A stretch of 55,318 nt of DNA, from NCBI GenBank assembly GCA_023415835.1, contig JAEZJK010000106.1:1-55318 (forward strand), written 5' to 3'. Within the stretch, counting starts at the first letter, position 1. The number at the start of each line of letters is the position of its first letter. This document shows positions 24,438 through 32,049 of this stretch, piece after piece. The position numbers and the translations under genes are program-made. The notes under the pieces are model-generated. The model ran no database searches, had not been told where the DNA came from, and saw only the letters and a list, made by a program, of their open reading frames with translations. Source of the DNA: Bacillota bacterium. Lineage in GTDB: Bacteria > Bacillota > UBA4882 > UBA8346.

Positions 24438-25502
24438 ATGAAGATAGCCGGTTCAAAGGTTGAAATGGACAGTCAGCATGTATTGGTGACGGAGCATTGC
24501 CGGCAGGAAGCGATAAGATTTTGGCAAAACGGATCCACTGCCGACGGAGCCAAAGAGCAAATCCGGGAAGCGATTATCGACCAATTAAAGCTTTCCGATG
24601 AAGCAATGGCCGCCTTTAAACAGGAGAACCCAAAATTAATTGGCGGTTTAAAAGCAGGGGAATCACAAGAGGTGGAGTTGACTAATGAGGAATTGAGTAA
24701 AATTACTTTACTCGAAAAAATGTTAAGTTTCATCCTTGGCAGGGAGTTTAAATTCAAGATACCCCGAAAAATTATCATGGATGATCAGCAGCAACCAGTA
24801 TTTTTGGTAACGGGAAATAACCTAGTGAAAGTCGGCTGGGGTTTTGCCTATGATTACCATGAAACTTACCGGGAATCGGAAAAAATGACTTTTAACACTA
24901 AAGGAGTTGTTCAAACCGCAGATGGCCGGATGATTGATTTCCAGCTTAGCTTGAGCATGAGCCGGGAATTTTTTCAACAAACCGATATCCAGATTAGGGC
25001 CGGGGCCGCTCAACTCTGCGACCCATTAGTAATGAACTTGGAAGGGCTTCCGGCAAGCCTGACCGATGTTAAGTTCTCATTTGATCTGGATTGCGACGGC
25101 GTTGAGGATCAAATTTCTTTCACCAATGCCGGGAGCGGTTTCTTAGCGATTGACTTGAATAATGACGGTAAAGTAAATGACGGCGCTGAGCTTTTCGGGC
25201 CGGAGACCGGAAACGGTTTTAAGGAGCTGGCCAAGCATGATCAGGATCAAAACGGCTGGATTGATGAGAATGACGCTGTTTTTGAACGGCTCCGGATTTG
25301 GACCAAAGACCAAAACGGCAGTGATCAGCTATTCGCTTTGGGAGAAAAGGGAGTAGGCGCGATTTACTTGGGGAACGTTTCCGCCCAATTTGGCTTTAAA
25401 AACAATCAAAACGAACTATTGGGACAGGCTCAAACAGCCGGGGTTTTCTTGAAGGAAGACGGTACACCGGGAATTGTCCAGCAGATTGATTTGGTGGTGT
25501 AA
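24438..25502 (+). CDS. EF-hand/RTX-associated Ca-binding protein
   Basis: A 354-residue protein without signal peptide. The N-terminus MKIAGSKVEMDSQH with W29 is a motif I associate with a family of secreted-type proteins in Gram-negative-like bacteria. The C-terminal half carries the pattern seen next to RTX repeats and in hemolysin-type proteins: FDLDCDGVEDQISF, FLAIDLNNDGKVNDGAELFG, then DQDQNGWIDENDAVFERLRIW. The D-x-N-x-D-G and D-x-D-x-N-G loops are calcium sites like those of dockerins/EF-hands. If exported, it would go by type I or another leaderless route. GGAAGGGGAG lies upstream of the ATG. A terminator follows at 25540. No secretion genes are beside it. Confidence 0.6.
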   Translation: MKIAGSKVEMDSQHVLVTEHCRQEAIRFWQNGSTADGAKEQIREAIIDQLKLSDEAMAAFKQENPKLIGGLKAGESQEVELTNEELSKITLLEKMLSFILGREFKFKIPRKIIMDDQQQPVFLVTGNNLVKVGWGFAYDYHETYRESEKMTFNTKGVVQTADGRMIDFQLSLSMSREFFQQTDIQIRAGAAQLCDPLVMNLEGLPASLTDVKFSFDLDCDGVEDQISFTNAGSGFLAIDLNNDGKVNDGAELFGPETGNGFKELAKHDQDQNGWIDENDAVFERLRIWTKDQNGSDQLFALGEKGVGAIYLGNVSAQFGFKNNQNELLGQAQTAGVFLKEDGTPGIVQQIDLVV

Positions 25503-25539
25503 AATCAGGAGACAGGAGATAGTAGATAGAAGTCAGGAG

Positions 25540-25568
25540 AAAAGCGGCTGTAAATTGCGGCCGCTTTT
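25540..25568 (+). terminator. Terminator after the Ca-binding protein gene
   Basis: AAAAGCGGC (25540-25548) and GCCGCTTTT (25560-25568) form a perfect 9-bp stem ending in four Ts. It lies about 40 bases after the stop. It is preceded by GGAGACAGGAG and GTCAGGAG low-complexity sequence. Confidence 0.65.
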
Positions 25569-25947
25569 AGATTGCCGGAAAAAATCTTACTATCAACTCT
25601 CAGGAAGCCTATCGGCTTCGCCCGCCATCTCCGAACGGAGCGAATCTAAATGCCAAATGACCTAACCATCGCCCTTCCCCTTTGAAAAAAGGTCATCTGG
25701 GGCCTTTCGGGTTTGGGGTTGACCAAGCGAATCGGATAAAAATCTGTTATGTCATTTTATCATGAGCAACGTTGTTCTTTTGGGGATTAAAGACTGAACC
25801 CGTTGGCCATATATTGGAACTATTGCAATTTTAATACGTTAAACAACTTGAGGTTCTTTAAAACTTATCCCCGTAAGCAACGATTTCTCATGTCCTCAAT
25901 TTTTGACTAACGGCCTGGCCTTATTTTTCAAAAAAATAGATTAAGGA

Positions 25948-26024
25948 TTGAAACAAACGTATGTTCGGATTGTAATATATATGGTTGTTTAATTATAAAT
26001 AAGAATATTGGGTGTAAAGGAGGT
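25948..26024 (+). promoter_or_regulatory. Promoter candidate followed by an orphan Shine-Dalgarno
   Basis: TTGAAA (25948-25953) and TGTAAT (25971-25976) are 17 bases apart, a good sigma-A-type promoter. About 40 bases on lies AAAGGAGGT (26016-26024), a near-complete ribosome binding site, but the nearest ATG (26044) is 19 bases away and opens only twelve codons. The transcript would continue into the CBS-domain gene at 26222. The rest of the 719-base gap from 25503 holds no gene I can see. Confidence 0.45.
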
Positions 26025-26221
26025 CAGAACAAAATAATCTATTATGGCGCCGGTAGGAAAAAATTTTTTAAAGGGTTTTTGAATTAGGGCTACAATTTAA
26101 TGATCGTTTAAACCTTGTTTTTAACCGTTATGATAAACACCCGCCATACTAAAGTTTAATAATATAAATTGTTATTCTCGCGGTACCGAAACACATAACA
26201 TACAGGAAGGGGCCAGCTTTC

Positions 26222-26707
26222 GTGAATATTGCCTTTTTTCTATTGCCCAAAAAAGAAGTTGTCTATCTTCCCCTAAAGTGTACCATGAGGCAAGCGCTGG
26301 AAAAGATGGAATACCATCGTTACACCGCTATACCGTTAATTGACGAACATGGTAAATATGCCGGGACTTTGACCGAAGGCGATTTGCTTTGGAAAATGAA
26401 GAATACCCCAGGCTTGACATTTGAAGGCACTGCTAAAATTAATATAGGCGAAGTACCGAGAAGGATTACCAACAATCCGGTCCGGATCGGAGCTGAAATT
26501 GAAGACCTGTTATCCTTGGCGATAGTACAGAACTTTGTACCGGTGGTTGACGATAATAATATATTTATTGGGATCATCCGAAGAAGGGAAATTATGGAAT
26601 ACTATCGGAAAATGTTTTTGGTAAACGGTAAGGAAACGGAAGCCGAAAAAAACCGTTCCCCTAAGTACTTATTTTTAAACTTTGTTAAAGGGTTAAAATC
26701 GGAGTGA
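26222..26707 (+). CDS. CBS-domain pair protein
   Basis: A 161-residue protein made of two CBS motifs. The first (about 16-60) has MRQALEKMEYHRYTAIPLID, the second (about 80-130) has NFVPVVDDNNIFIGIIRRREIM; the pair would form one Bateman module that binds an adenine nucleotide. Size and layout, including the RRRE segment, recall Bacillus DarB/CbpB, a c-di-AMP receptor, but this is only a resemblance. The start is GTG after GGAAGGGG. The last 25 residues are a basic tail. It is a single gene closed by the terminator at 26749. Confidence 0.75.
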   Translation: MNIAFFLLPKKEVVYLPLKCTMRQALEKMEYHRYTAIPLIDEHGKYAGTLTEGDLLWKMKNTPGLTFEGTAKINIGEVPRRITNNPVRIGAEIEDLLSLAIVQNFVPVVDDNNIFIGIIRRREIMEYYRKMFLVNGKETEAEKNRSPKYLFLNFVKGLKSE

Positions 26708-26748
26708 AATCAAATAGGCTTAAAGTTAGTTTATTACTAAACGGGAGA

Positions 26749-26776
26749 AGAGGGTCGCAAAGGCGATCCTCTTTTT
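26749..26776 (+). terminator. Rho-independent terminator
   Basis: AGAGGGTCGC and GCGATCCTCT pair (one G-T) around the loop AAAG and are followed by a T-run. It lies about 42 bases after the CBS gene stop. Confidence 0.8.
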
Positions 26777-26789
26777 ACTGAACAAACCG

Positions 26790-26818
26790 TTGTCTGATTA
26801 TTATGGTTGGTTTATAAT
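26790..26818 (+). promoter_or_regulatory. Sigma-A-type promoter of the TPR gene
   Basis: TTGTCT (26790-26795), a 17-base spacer and a perfect TATAAT (26813-26818). The start codon at 26857 is 39 bases downstream. It is directly after the terminator of the preceding gene. Confidence 0.7.
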
Positions 26819-26856
26819 GAGTTAAATAGTTGTTGACTGAAATATAGGAGGCTTCT

Positions 26857-27690
26857 ATGGAGTATACTAGATTTTGGCACCATAACCTGAGATGGACTTT
26901 GATTTTATGGTTTATTACAGCCTATTTGCTCCGCGTCGGTTGGTTAATTTTTGGAATTGGCGTGGCAGTTTGGTTTTTGGTGGTTTACCTTGCCGCTCCC
27001 GGTGTTTTTTGGACTTATGTATATGCTTTGCCGTTTAATTCTTCCAATTCCGAACGGACAACCAGGTTGTTACAAAAAGCAGTCAGCTATAAACCTTTGA
27101 TTCCCCTTCCCTATACTGCGCTTGGAATAGCTAACGCCCGGGCCAAACGTTGGGCGGAGGCGATTCCCCTTCTGGAGGAGGCGATCCGGTTAGCGGATCG
27201 CAAATCCATTCCCGATATTAAAACTATCTTAGCTGTCGCCTACCGGGAAATTGGCGAATACCCCAAGGTATACGCTATTCTTGATGAATTGGTAAGCCAG
27301 GGAATTCGAAACCTCAAAATTTATTATAACTATGCGCTCTGTTTTTTAAGGCAGGGCAGATATGATGAGGCGTTGAAGGCTGCCGAATCAGCCCGTTCTT
27401 TCGACGCCAATGTGCTTGAGCCGGTGTTGTTGCTCGGCATGATTCATTTTGAGATGGGGGAAATCCGGACAGCTAAGGATAATTGGGAATGGGCGGTAAA
27501 CCGCAATCAAAAGTTGGTCGAACCATTTTATTGGTTGGGACGCGCTGAATTGGAATTAGGGGAGATTGAAAATGCGATTACCCATTTAAAACTGGCGGTA
27601 GACCGAATTACCAATCACCCGCTTCTGTCCAATGTATCCGCGACGGAGGCGGAGGAATGGTTGAAAAAAGCGGAAGCCGGGAAAGAATAA
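26857..27690 (+). CDS. Membrane-anchored TPR-repeat protein
   Basis: A 277-residue protein. Residues 12-30 and 32-55 are two hydrophobic segments; the rest, from about 65 on, consists of tetratricopeptide repeats (PYTALGIANARAKRWAEAI, YNYALCFLRQGRYDEALKAA, PFYWLGRAELELGEIENAI). The TPR scaffold would lie on one side of the membrane and bind partner proteins. Ribosome binding site TAGGAGG. It has its own promoter and a terminator overlapping its stop, so it is a single-gene unit and its partner cannot be inferred from context. Confidence 0.75.
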   Translation: MEYTRFWHHNLRWTLILWFITAYLLRVGWLIFGIGVAVWFLVVYLAAPGVFWTYVYALPFNSSNSERTTRLLQKAVSYKPLIPLPYTALGIANARAKRWAEAIPLLEEAIRLADRKSIPDIKTILAVAYREIGEYPKVYAILDELVSQGIRNLKIYYNYALCFLRQGRYDEALKAAESARSFDANVLEPVLLLGMIHFEMGEIRTAKDNWEWAVNRNQKLVEPFYWLGRAELELGEIENAITHLKLAVDRITNHPLLSNVSATEAEEWLKKAEAGKE

Positions 27691-27700
27691 TCCCGGCTTT
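27674..27700 (+). terminator. Terminator overlapping the TPR gene stop
   Basis: AAGCCGGGA (27674-27682) and TCCCGGCTT (27691-27699) form a perfect stem around the stop codon, followed by a short T-run. Confidence 0.65.
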
Positions 27701-27790
27701 AGTAATTCTATTCCCCTGGCTTACCGGGGAAAACGTCTTAACAAGCCCTAATGAGTATGGTAAAATAAGAAAGAAGTTGGACAAAAACCT

Positions 27791-27910
27791 AGGGGATAGG
27801 TAATAGGGGATAGGAAATAGAGAAAAGTGGTTACGTAGTTAGTAGGGAATCAAACTATTTTACTTGGCCGCTCTTCTCTTGCCTACTGCCTCTTGCCTGC
27901 TGCCTCTCTT
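27791..27910. repeat. Low-complexity paired repeats (GGGGATAGG-type and TGCCT-type)
   Basis: Two direct copies of AGGGGATAGG (27791, 27804) within A/G-rich sequence are followed 70 bases later by CTTGCCTACTGCCTCTTGCC and more TGCCT units (27878-27910). The G-rich and C-rich parts are on the same strand, so a transcript could fold back weakly. It stands directly upstream of the lipid A operon. The origin is unclear. Confidence 0.5.
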
Positions 27911-27924
27911 CAAGGGGAATATTC

Positions 27925-28611
27925 GTGAAAATCAATTTACGTAAATTTAGAAGAAAGTTAGAAACTAAAATAGTACCGGTTATAACCCCTCCGTTGGTTA
28001 CCTGGCTTTGCAAAAGCCTACGTTACCGGGTAGTAGGGCGGGAACATCTGGAACAGTATCAAGGTAATACCGGCTTTATCATTAATACCTGGCACGGACA
28101 ACAAATGGTAGGGTATTATTTTTTTCAGGATTGCGGGTTTTATATTCTTTCGAGCATGAGCAGGGACGGCAATTATTCCAGCAATATCATGCGCCGGTTC
28201 GGTTGGAATATTATCCGGGGATCGAGTTTTAAAGGGGCGGTCAGTGGGTTGCTCGGATTATTGAAGGTAATTCGGCAAGGCAACGGTGTTGTCTTAACTC
28301 CGGATGGACCGAGAGGGCCTCTCTATCATATCGAACCGGGTGGGATTTTTTTAGCGCAAAAAAGCGGTGCTCCGTTAATCCCTCTGGCTTTTGTATTTGA
28401 CCGCCAATGGGTCTCCGCTAAAAGTTGGGATCAATATGTGGTTCCCAAGCCTTTCGCAAGATGCGTGGCTTATTTCGGGGAACCGTTGTTTGTAACCGAA
28501 AAGCTCACCGATGAACGCATGGAGATTGAGAAAGAAAGGCTCCAAGCGGCGATTCATGAAGCCAACCGGCGTGGAGAAGAGGTTTTAAAACAGTGGCTAA
28601 GCGAAAGGTAG
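27925..28611 (+). CDS. DUF374-family lysophospholipid acyltransferase-like protein
   Basis: A 228-residue protein of the DUF374 branch of the LPLAT superfamily. NTWHGQQMVGYYFF carries the WH-x-x-x-x-x pattern that replaces the HxxxxD of other LPLATs; SSMSRDGNYSSNIMRRFGW, IIRGSSFKGAVSGLLGLL and LTPDGPRGPLYHIEPGGIFLAQKSGAP are family hallmarks. In diderm bacteria such genes neighbour lipid A genes, and a role in acylating lipid A or a precursor is likely but not proven. It starts with GTG after AAGGGGA. It is the first gene of the operon and overlaps the next by 19 bases. Confidence 0.85.
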   Translation: MKINLRKFRRKLETKIVPVITPPLVTWLCKSLRYRVVGREHLEQYQGNTGFIINTWHGQQMVGYYFFQDCGFYILSSMSRDGNYSSNIMRRFGWNIIRGSSFKGAVSGLLGLLKVIRQGNGVVLTPDGPRGPLYHIEPGGIFLAQKSGAPLIPLAFVFDRQWVSAKSWDQYVVPKPFARCVAYFGEPLFVTEKLTDERMEIEKERLQAAIHEANRRGEEVLKQWLSER

Positions 28612-29315
28612 GGTATTTTTTTTATAATACCTTTTTGGCGTTAGCGGCCCTGATCTTAGCGCCCATTATCATATATCGAATTTTGGTAAACTTACAATTG
28701 TTTTCGGCTTCTTTTAATAAACTCTCCGGGGTTTTAAAGCCGGTAATTTGGGTCCATGCGGCTTCGGAACGGCAAATACCAGTCGCGGCTGATATTTTAC
28801 AGGAATTAACAGCAGCGTTTTCAGGATATCAACCGGTGATAACTTATAGCGGGATTAACGCAGCTAGTATCGGTCAATCGGTTAAACCGGATCAATTGTT
28901 CATTCCATTGCCATGCCCGGTTGAGTTATGTTCCAAAAAAATATCCCATCTTAAACCTCATTTATTGCTGATGATTGAGGATTGCTTTTATCCAAACTTA
29001 ATCCGGCATTGTAAGGCATCCGGGGTCAAATTGGCCTTAATCTACGGCAAAGTTGATAACCGGCTTATTAAGATATCTTGTTTGGCACCGAATTTTCTGA
29101 GGATGGCCTTCAATCAAATCGATCTGTTGATGATGGGTTCGGTGACTGAAGCTAACCAGGTTGGGAAGCTGGGAGCGCCACTTTCCGCAATCGTGGTATC
29201 CGAGGCGGTTGGTTTTCGGGATGCCGATTTGAAAGGCCAAACTGAACTTAGCGATAACGGTTCAGTTAAACAAGGGGTTTGCATAATCGGGACCCTCTTG
29301 GGGAGGCACCTTTGA
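28593..29315 (+). CDS. Half-length Kdo transferase-like protein (WaaA N-terminal domain only)
   Basis: A 240-residue protein matching the acceptor-side Rossmann domain of Kdo transferase WaaA/KdtA (GT30): an N-terminal membrane segment (10-33), PVIWVHAASERQIPVAADIL at 50-69 for the usual IWIHAVSVGE block, LPCPVELCSKKISHLKPHLLLM, and YPNLIRHCKASGVKLALIYGK. The catalytic Glu of the VSVGE block is Gln61 here, and the second Glu of the METELWPN block is Cys131. The whole C-terminal CMP-Kdo-binding domain (about 180-200 residues) is missing. Yet the stop overlaps the lpxK start (TTGA), so the gene ends at a designed boundary and shows no frameshift. It probably does not act as a normal WaaA; it may be a binding or regulatory derivative. 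Start GTG. Confidence 0.65.
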   Translation: MAKRKVGYFFYNTFLALAALILAPIIIYRILVNLQLFSASFNKLSGVLKPVIWVHAASERQIPVAADILQELTAAFSGYQPVITYSGINAASIGQSVKPDQLFIPLPCPVELCSKKISHLKPHLLLMIEDCFYPNLIRHCKASGVKLALIYGKVDNRLIKISCLAPNFLRMAFNQIDLLMMGSVTEANQVGKLGAPLSAIVVSEAVGFRDADLKGQTELSDNGSVKQGVCIIGTLLGRHL

Positions 29316-30454
29316 AACGTAATAAAATAGAGTCCTATCTGCTTAGAGTGATTTCAAAAGAAGTAAAGGGGTTTATACCTCTATTGGTTTTAGGGCTATT
29401 AAGCGTCTTGGAGATTGTTTATTTGATATTGCTAAACCTTAGGAAGGGTTTGATCCAGAGTAAAAGATTGCCGGTTCCGGTCATTAGTGTCGGAAATTTG
29501 GTGGCGGGAGGGACGGGAAAGACGCCAACCGTGGTTTGGTTGGTCAATTTTTTAAAACAGGCGGGTTTCACTCCCGCGGTTTTAACCAGAGGATACCGCT
29601 CCGCTGCCCAAAAGGAAGGATTGTTGTTCACTCATTTAGATTTGGACAGGCTTACCCCTGAATTCACCGGAGACGAACCTTACTTACTGGCTAGTTTGCT
29701 GCCTGGGACAGTCATCGCAGTAGGGCGGGATCGTTACCGATCAGCATTGAAAGCTTTGGAGAACCATCCTGAAATCGATGTTTTTGTGATGGATGACGGG
29801 TTTCAATATCTTAAGCTAAAAAAGGACTTGAACCTTCTTTTGCTGGAGGCGGCTCAACCTTTTGGAAACGGACACTTAATTCCCAGGGGGACACTCAGGG
29901 AGCCGTTGGCTGGAGTAAAGCGAGCGGATTTGGTTTTGCTGACCCGAACGGCTAAGGTAGATCCGGTAGAGCTTGATAGCCTTTCCCAATACTTGCAGCA
30001 GCTTAATTCGGGCCTTCCGGTAGGTATAGCCAGGGAGGGACATTCCGAACTAATCCCGTTGGGCAGTTGGAGGGGAGAGGTTCCCTCGATTCCAGCTTCC
30101 AAATACCTGGACGGGAAAAAGGTGGCCGCAATTACCGGGATCGGAAGCCCGCGTCAGTTTTTGGCTTCCTTGGAAGCATTAGGGGCGGAAGTCGGTTACT
30201 TTAAGCCTTATCCTGATCACTACGTTTGGGAAGCTGATGAGATCGAAAACCTAATTGTCACTTTGAAAGATTGGGGATTTGAGGATTTAATCGTAACCGG
30301 TAAAGATGGAGTGAAATTAGCTAATTATCTCAAAAAATTTAATCAATTCGGCCTGAATTGCTTCATGTTAAGTTTGGAATTTATAATGGAAGGCCGGAAG
30401 GTTACTGATAAGATTATTGAATTAATGACAAGAAAGGTTGAAGCAAAGCAATGA
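29312..30454 (+). CDS. lpxK: Tetraacyldisaccharide 4'-kinase
   Basis: About 380 residues from the TTG at 29312, which follows GGGGAGG at five bases and overlaps the preceding stop. LpxK phosphorylates the 4' position of the tetraacyl-disaccharide to make lipid IVA at the inner face of the membrane. A membrane segment (21-42) precedes the P-loop GNLVAGGTGKTP (61-72); TRGYRS, GDEPYLLA, VAVGRDRY-like and VMDDGFQYLKLKKD follow in LpxK order. Its presence is strong evidence for lipid A and an outer membrane. It overlaps kdsB by four bases. Confidence 0.95.
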   Translation: MKRNKIESYLLRVISKEVKGFIPLLVLGLLSVLEIVYLILLNLRKGLIQSKRLPVPVISVGNLVAGGTGKTPTVVWLVNFLKQAGFTPAVLTRGYRSAAQKEGLLFTHLDLDRLTPEFTGDEPYLLASLLPGTVIAVGRDRYRSALKALENHPEIDVFVMDDGFQYLKLKKDLNLLLLEAAQPFGNGHLIPRGTLREPLAGVKRADLVLLTRTAKVDPVELDSLSQYLQQLNSGLPVGIAREGHSELIPLGSWRGEVPSIPASKYLDGKKVAAITGIGSPRQFLASLEALGAEVGYFKPYPDHYVWEADEIENLIVTLKDWGFEDLIVTGKDGVKLANYLKKFNQFGLNCFMLSLEFIMEGRKVTDKIIELMTRKVEAKQ

Positions 30455-31176
30455 AAGTATTAGGAGTAATACCAGCCCGTTACCAATCAACCAGGCTTCC
30501 CGGAAAACCGTTGTTAATGATCGGGGCGAAACCGATGATTCAATGGGTCTATCAGGCTGCCAAGACAGCCTCGCTAATTGATGAGTTGGTGGTGGCTACC
30601 GATGACCAAAGAATCTATGATACAGTGATTAATTTTGGCGGTAAGGCGGAGTTGACAGCAGCCGGGCACCCTACCGGCACCGATCGTTTGGCTGAGGTTG
30701 CCCGGCGTTATCAAGCTGAATTGATAGTTAATATTCAGGGGGACGAACCGTTGATTCAGGGATCCGTTATCAACTCAGTCATTAGGCCGCTTTTAGGGGA
30801 GCCGGGGTTAATGATGTCGACGGCAAAAGTTCGTTTGACCGATCCCGAGCAGGTAAATGAGCCCTCCGTAGTTAAAGTGGTTACTGCCGAGAATGGGGAT
30901 GCGTTATATTTTTCAAGATCGCCGATTCCCTATCCCCGGAATGGGGCGCAAGCGGTTTACTGGAAACATATCGGATTGTATGCGTATCGGAAGGAGTTTC
31001 TCTTGAAGTATGTGGATTTGCCCCAGTCCCAGTTGGAATTGGCGGAATCATTGGAGCAATTGCGGGTTTTGTCGAATGGCTACCGGATCAGGGTGGCTGA
31101 GGTGGAACGAGATTCGGTAGGAGTCGATACTCCGGCTGATTTGGAGCGGGTTAGAAAATTATTGGAAAATTACTGA
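30451..31176 (+). CDS. kdsB: 3-deoxy-manno-octulosonate cytidylyltransferase (CMP-Kdo synthetase)
   Basis: A 241-residue enzyme that activates Kdo with CTP. IPARYQSTRLPGKPL near the N-terminus binds CTP; QGDEPLI, STAKVRL, YFSRSPIPYPRN, YWKHIGLYAYRKEFL and ELAESLEQLRVL are conserved through KdsB. Its ATG overlaps the lpxK stop. It works between KdsA (with its phosphatase) and a Kdo transferase. Confidence 0.95.
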   Translation: MKVLGVIPARYQSTRLPGKPLLMIGAKPMIQWVYQAAKTASLIDELVVATDDQRIYDTVINFGGKAELTAAGHPTGTDRLAEVARRYQAELIVNIQGDEPLIQGSVINSVIRPLLGEPGLMMSTAKVRLTDPEQVNEPSVVKVVTAENGDALYFSRSPIPYPRNGAQAVYWKHIGLYAYRKEFLLKYVDLPQSQLELAESLEQLRVLSNGYRIRVAEVERDSVGVDTPADLERVRKLLENY

Positions 31177-31225
31177 ACAATCAGGTGATTTACTTGGTTA
31201 TATTTTAAATCGGGAGGATCTGGTA

Positions 31226-32035
31226 ATGGGAAATATTATGAAAGAGCTATTTAAAGATAGGTTGTTGTTGATTGCCGGGCCTTGCGTGATCGAGTCGGAA
31301 GAACATGTGATGATGATGGCGGGCGAATTAAAGGGGATTGCCGAACGGACCGGGGTCAAACTAGTCTTTAAGGCTTCTTTTGATAAAGCCAACCGGACAT
31401 CAGTCACTTCTTACCGAGGACCCGGGCTTGAACAGGGATTAGCGATTTTAAACCGGGTGAAACAAAAATTCGGCTTACCCGTTTTATCTGATGTCCATGA
31501 AGTCAACCAAGTGGAAGCCGCGGCTGAAGTTTTGGATATCATTCAGATCCCGGCGTTTCTATCACGCCAGACTGACCTGATCGTTGCTGCTGGAAATACC
31601 GGTAAAGTTGTTAATATTAAAAAGGCGCAATTTAGCGCTCCTGAAGATATGAAAAACGCAATCGAGAAAGCCTATTCCACCGGAAACAAACAGGTATGTT
31701 TGACTGAACGGGGTGTTTCCTTCGGTTATAACCGGTTAATTGTGGATATGAAGTCTTTACCGATAATGCGTTCTTTCGGGGTTCCGGTGATCTTTGATGG
31801 TACTCACAGTGTCCAAGAACCGGGCGGACTCGGGAAAACCACCGGCGGCGACCGCCGGTTTGTTCCTTATCTGTGCCGAGCTGCCGTAGCTACCGGGGTT
31901 GACGGCATTTTTCTGGAGGTTCATGATAATCCCGACTACGCCAAGTCGGACGGTCCGAATATGGTAAAACTGGTTGATTTAGAGTCTCTAATCAGGACAT
32001 TGGTAGAGATTGACCGAGTTGTAAAGAGTATATAA
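31226..32035 (+). CDS. kdsA: 3-deoxy-8-phosphooctulonate synthase
   Basis: A 269-residue TIM-barrel enzyme of the DAHP/KDO8P synthase family that condenses arabinose 5-phosphate with PEP. IAGPCVIESEEH, FKASFDKANRTS, SDVHEVNQVE, IQIPAFLSRQTDL, FDGTHSVQEPGG and VHDNPDYAKSDGPNM are present in order. KANRTS is the arabinose-phosphate loop that separates KDO8P from DAHP synthase. The position of the usual metal-site Cys (GPCVIE) suggests a metal-dependent form. GGGAGG precedes the start. Confidence 0.95.
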   Translation: MGNIMKELFKDRLLLIAGPCVIESEEHVMMMAGELKGIAERTGVKLVFKASFDKANRTSVTSYRGPGLEQGLAILNRVKQKFGLPVLSDVHEVNQVEAAAEVLDIIQIPAFLSRQTDLIVAAGNTGKVVNIKKAQFSAPEDMKNAIEKAYSTGNKQVCLTERGVSFGYNRLIVDMKSLPIMRSFGVPVIFDGTHSVQEPGGLGKTTGGDRRFVPYLCRAAVATGVDGIFLEVHDNPDYAKSDGPNMVKLVDLESLIRTLVEIDRVVKSI

Positions 32036-32049
32036 AAGGAGAAAATACC

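Noticed and set aside
26044..26082. Twelve-codon leader peptide MAPVGKNFLKGF
   Set aside because: The Shine-Dalgarno is 19 bases from the ATG, and there is no attenuator-like hairpin after it. Kept only as part of the finding on the orphan ribosome site.
28593..30454. Frameshift splitting a full-length waaA
   Set aside because: lpxK starts at the overlapping TTG and occupies the frame at once; no C-terminal WaaA sequence follows in any frame.
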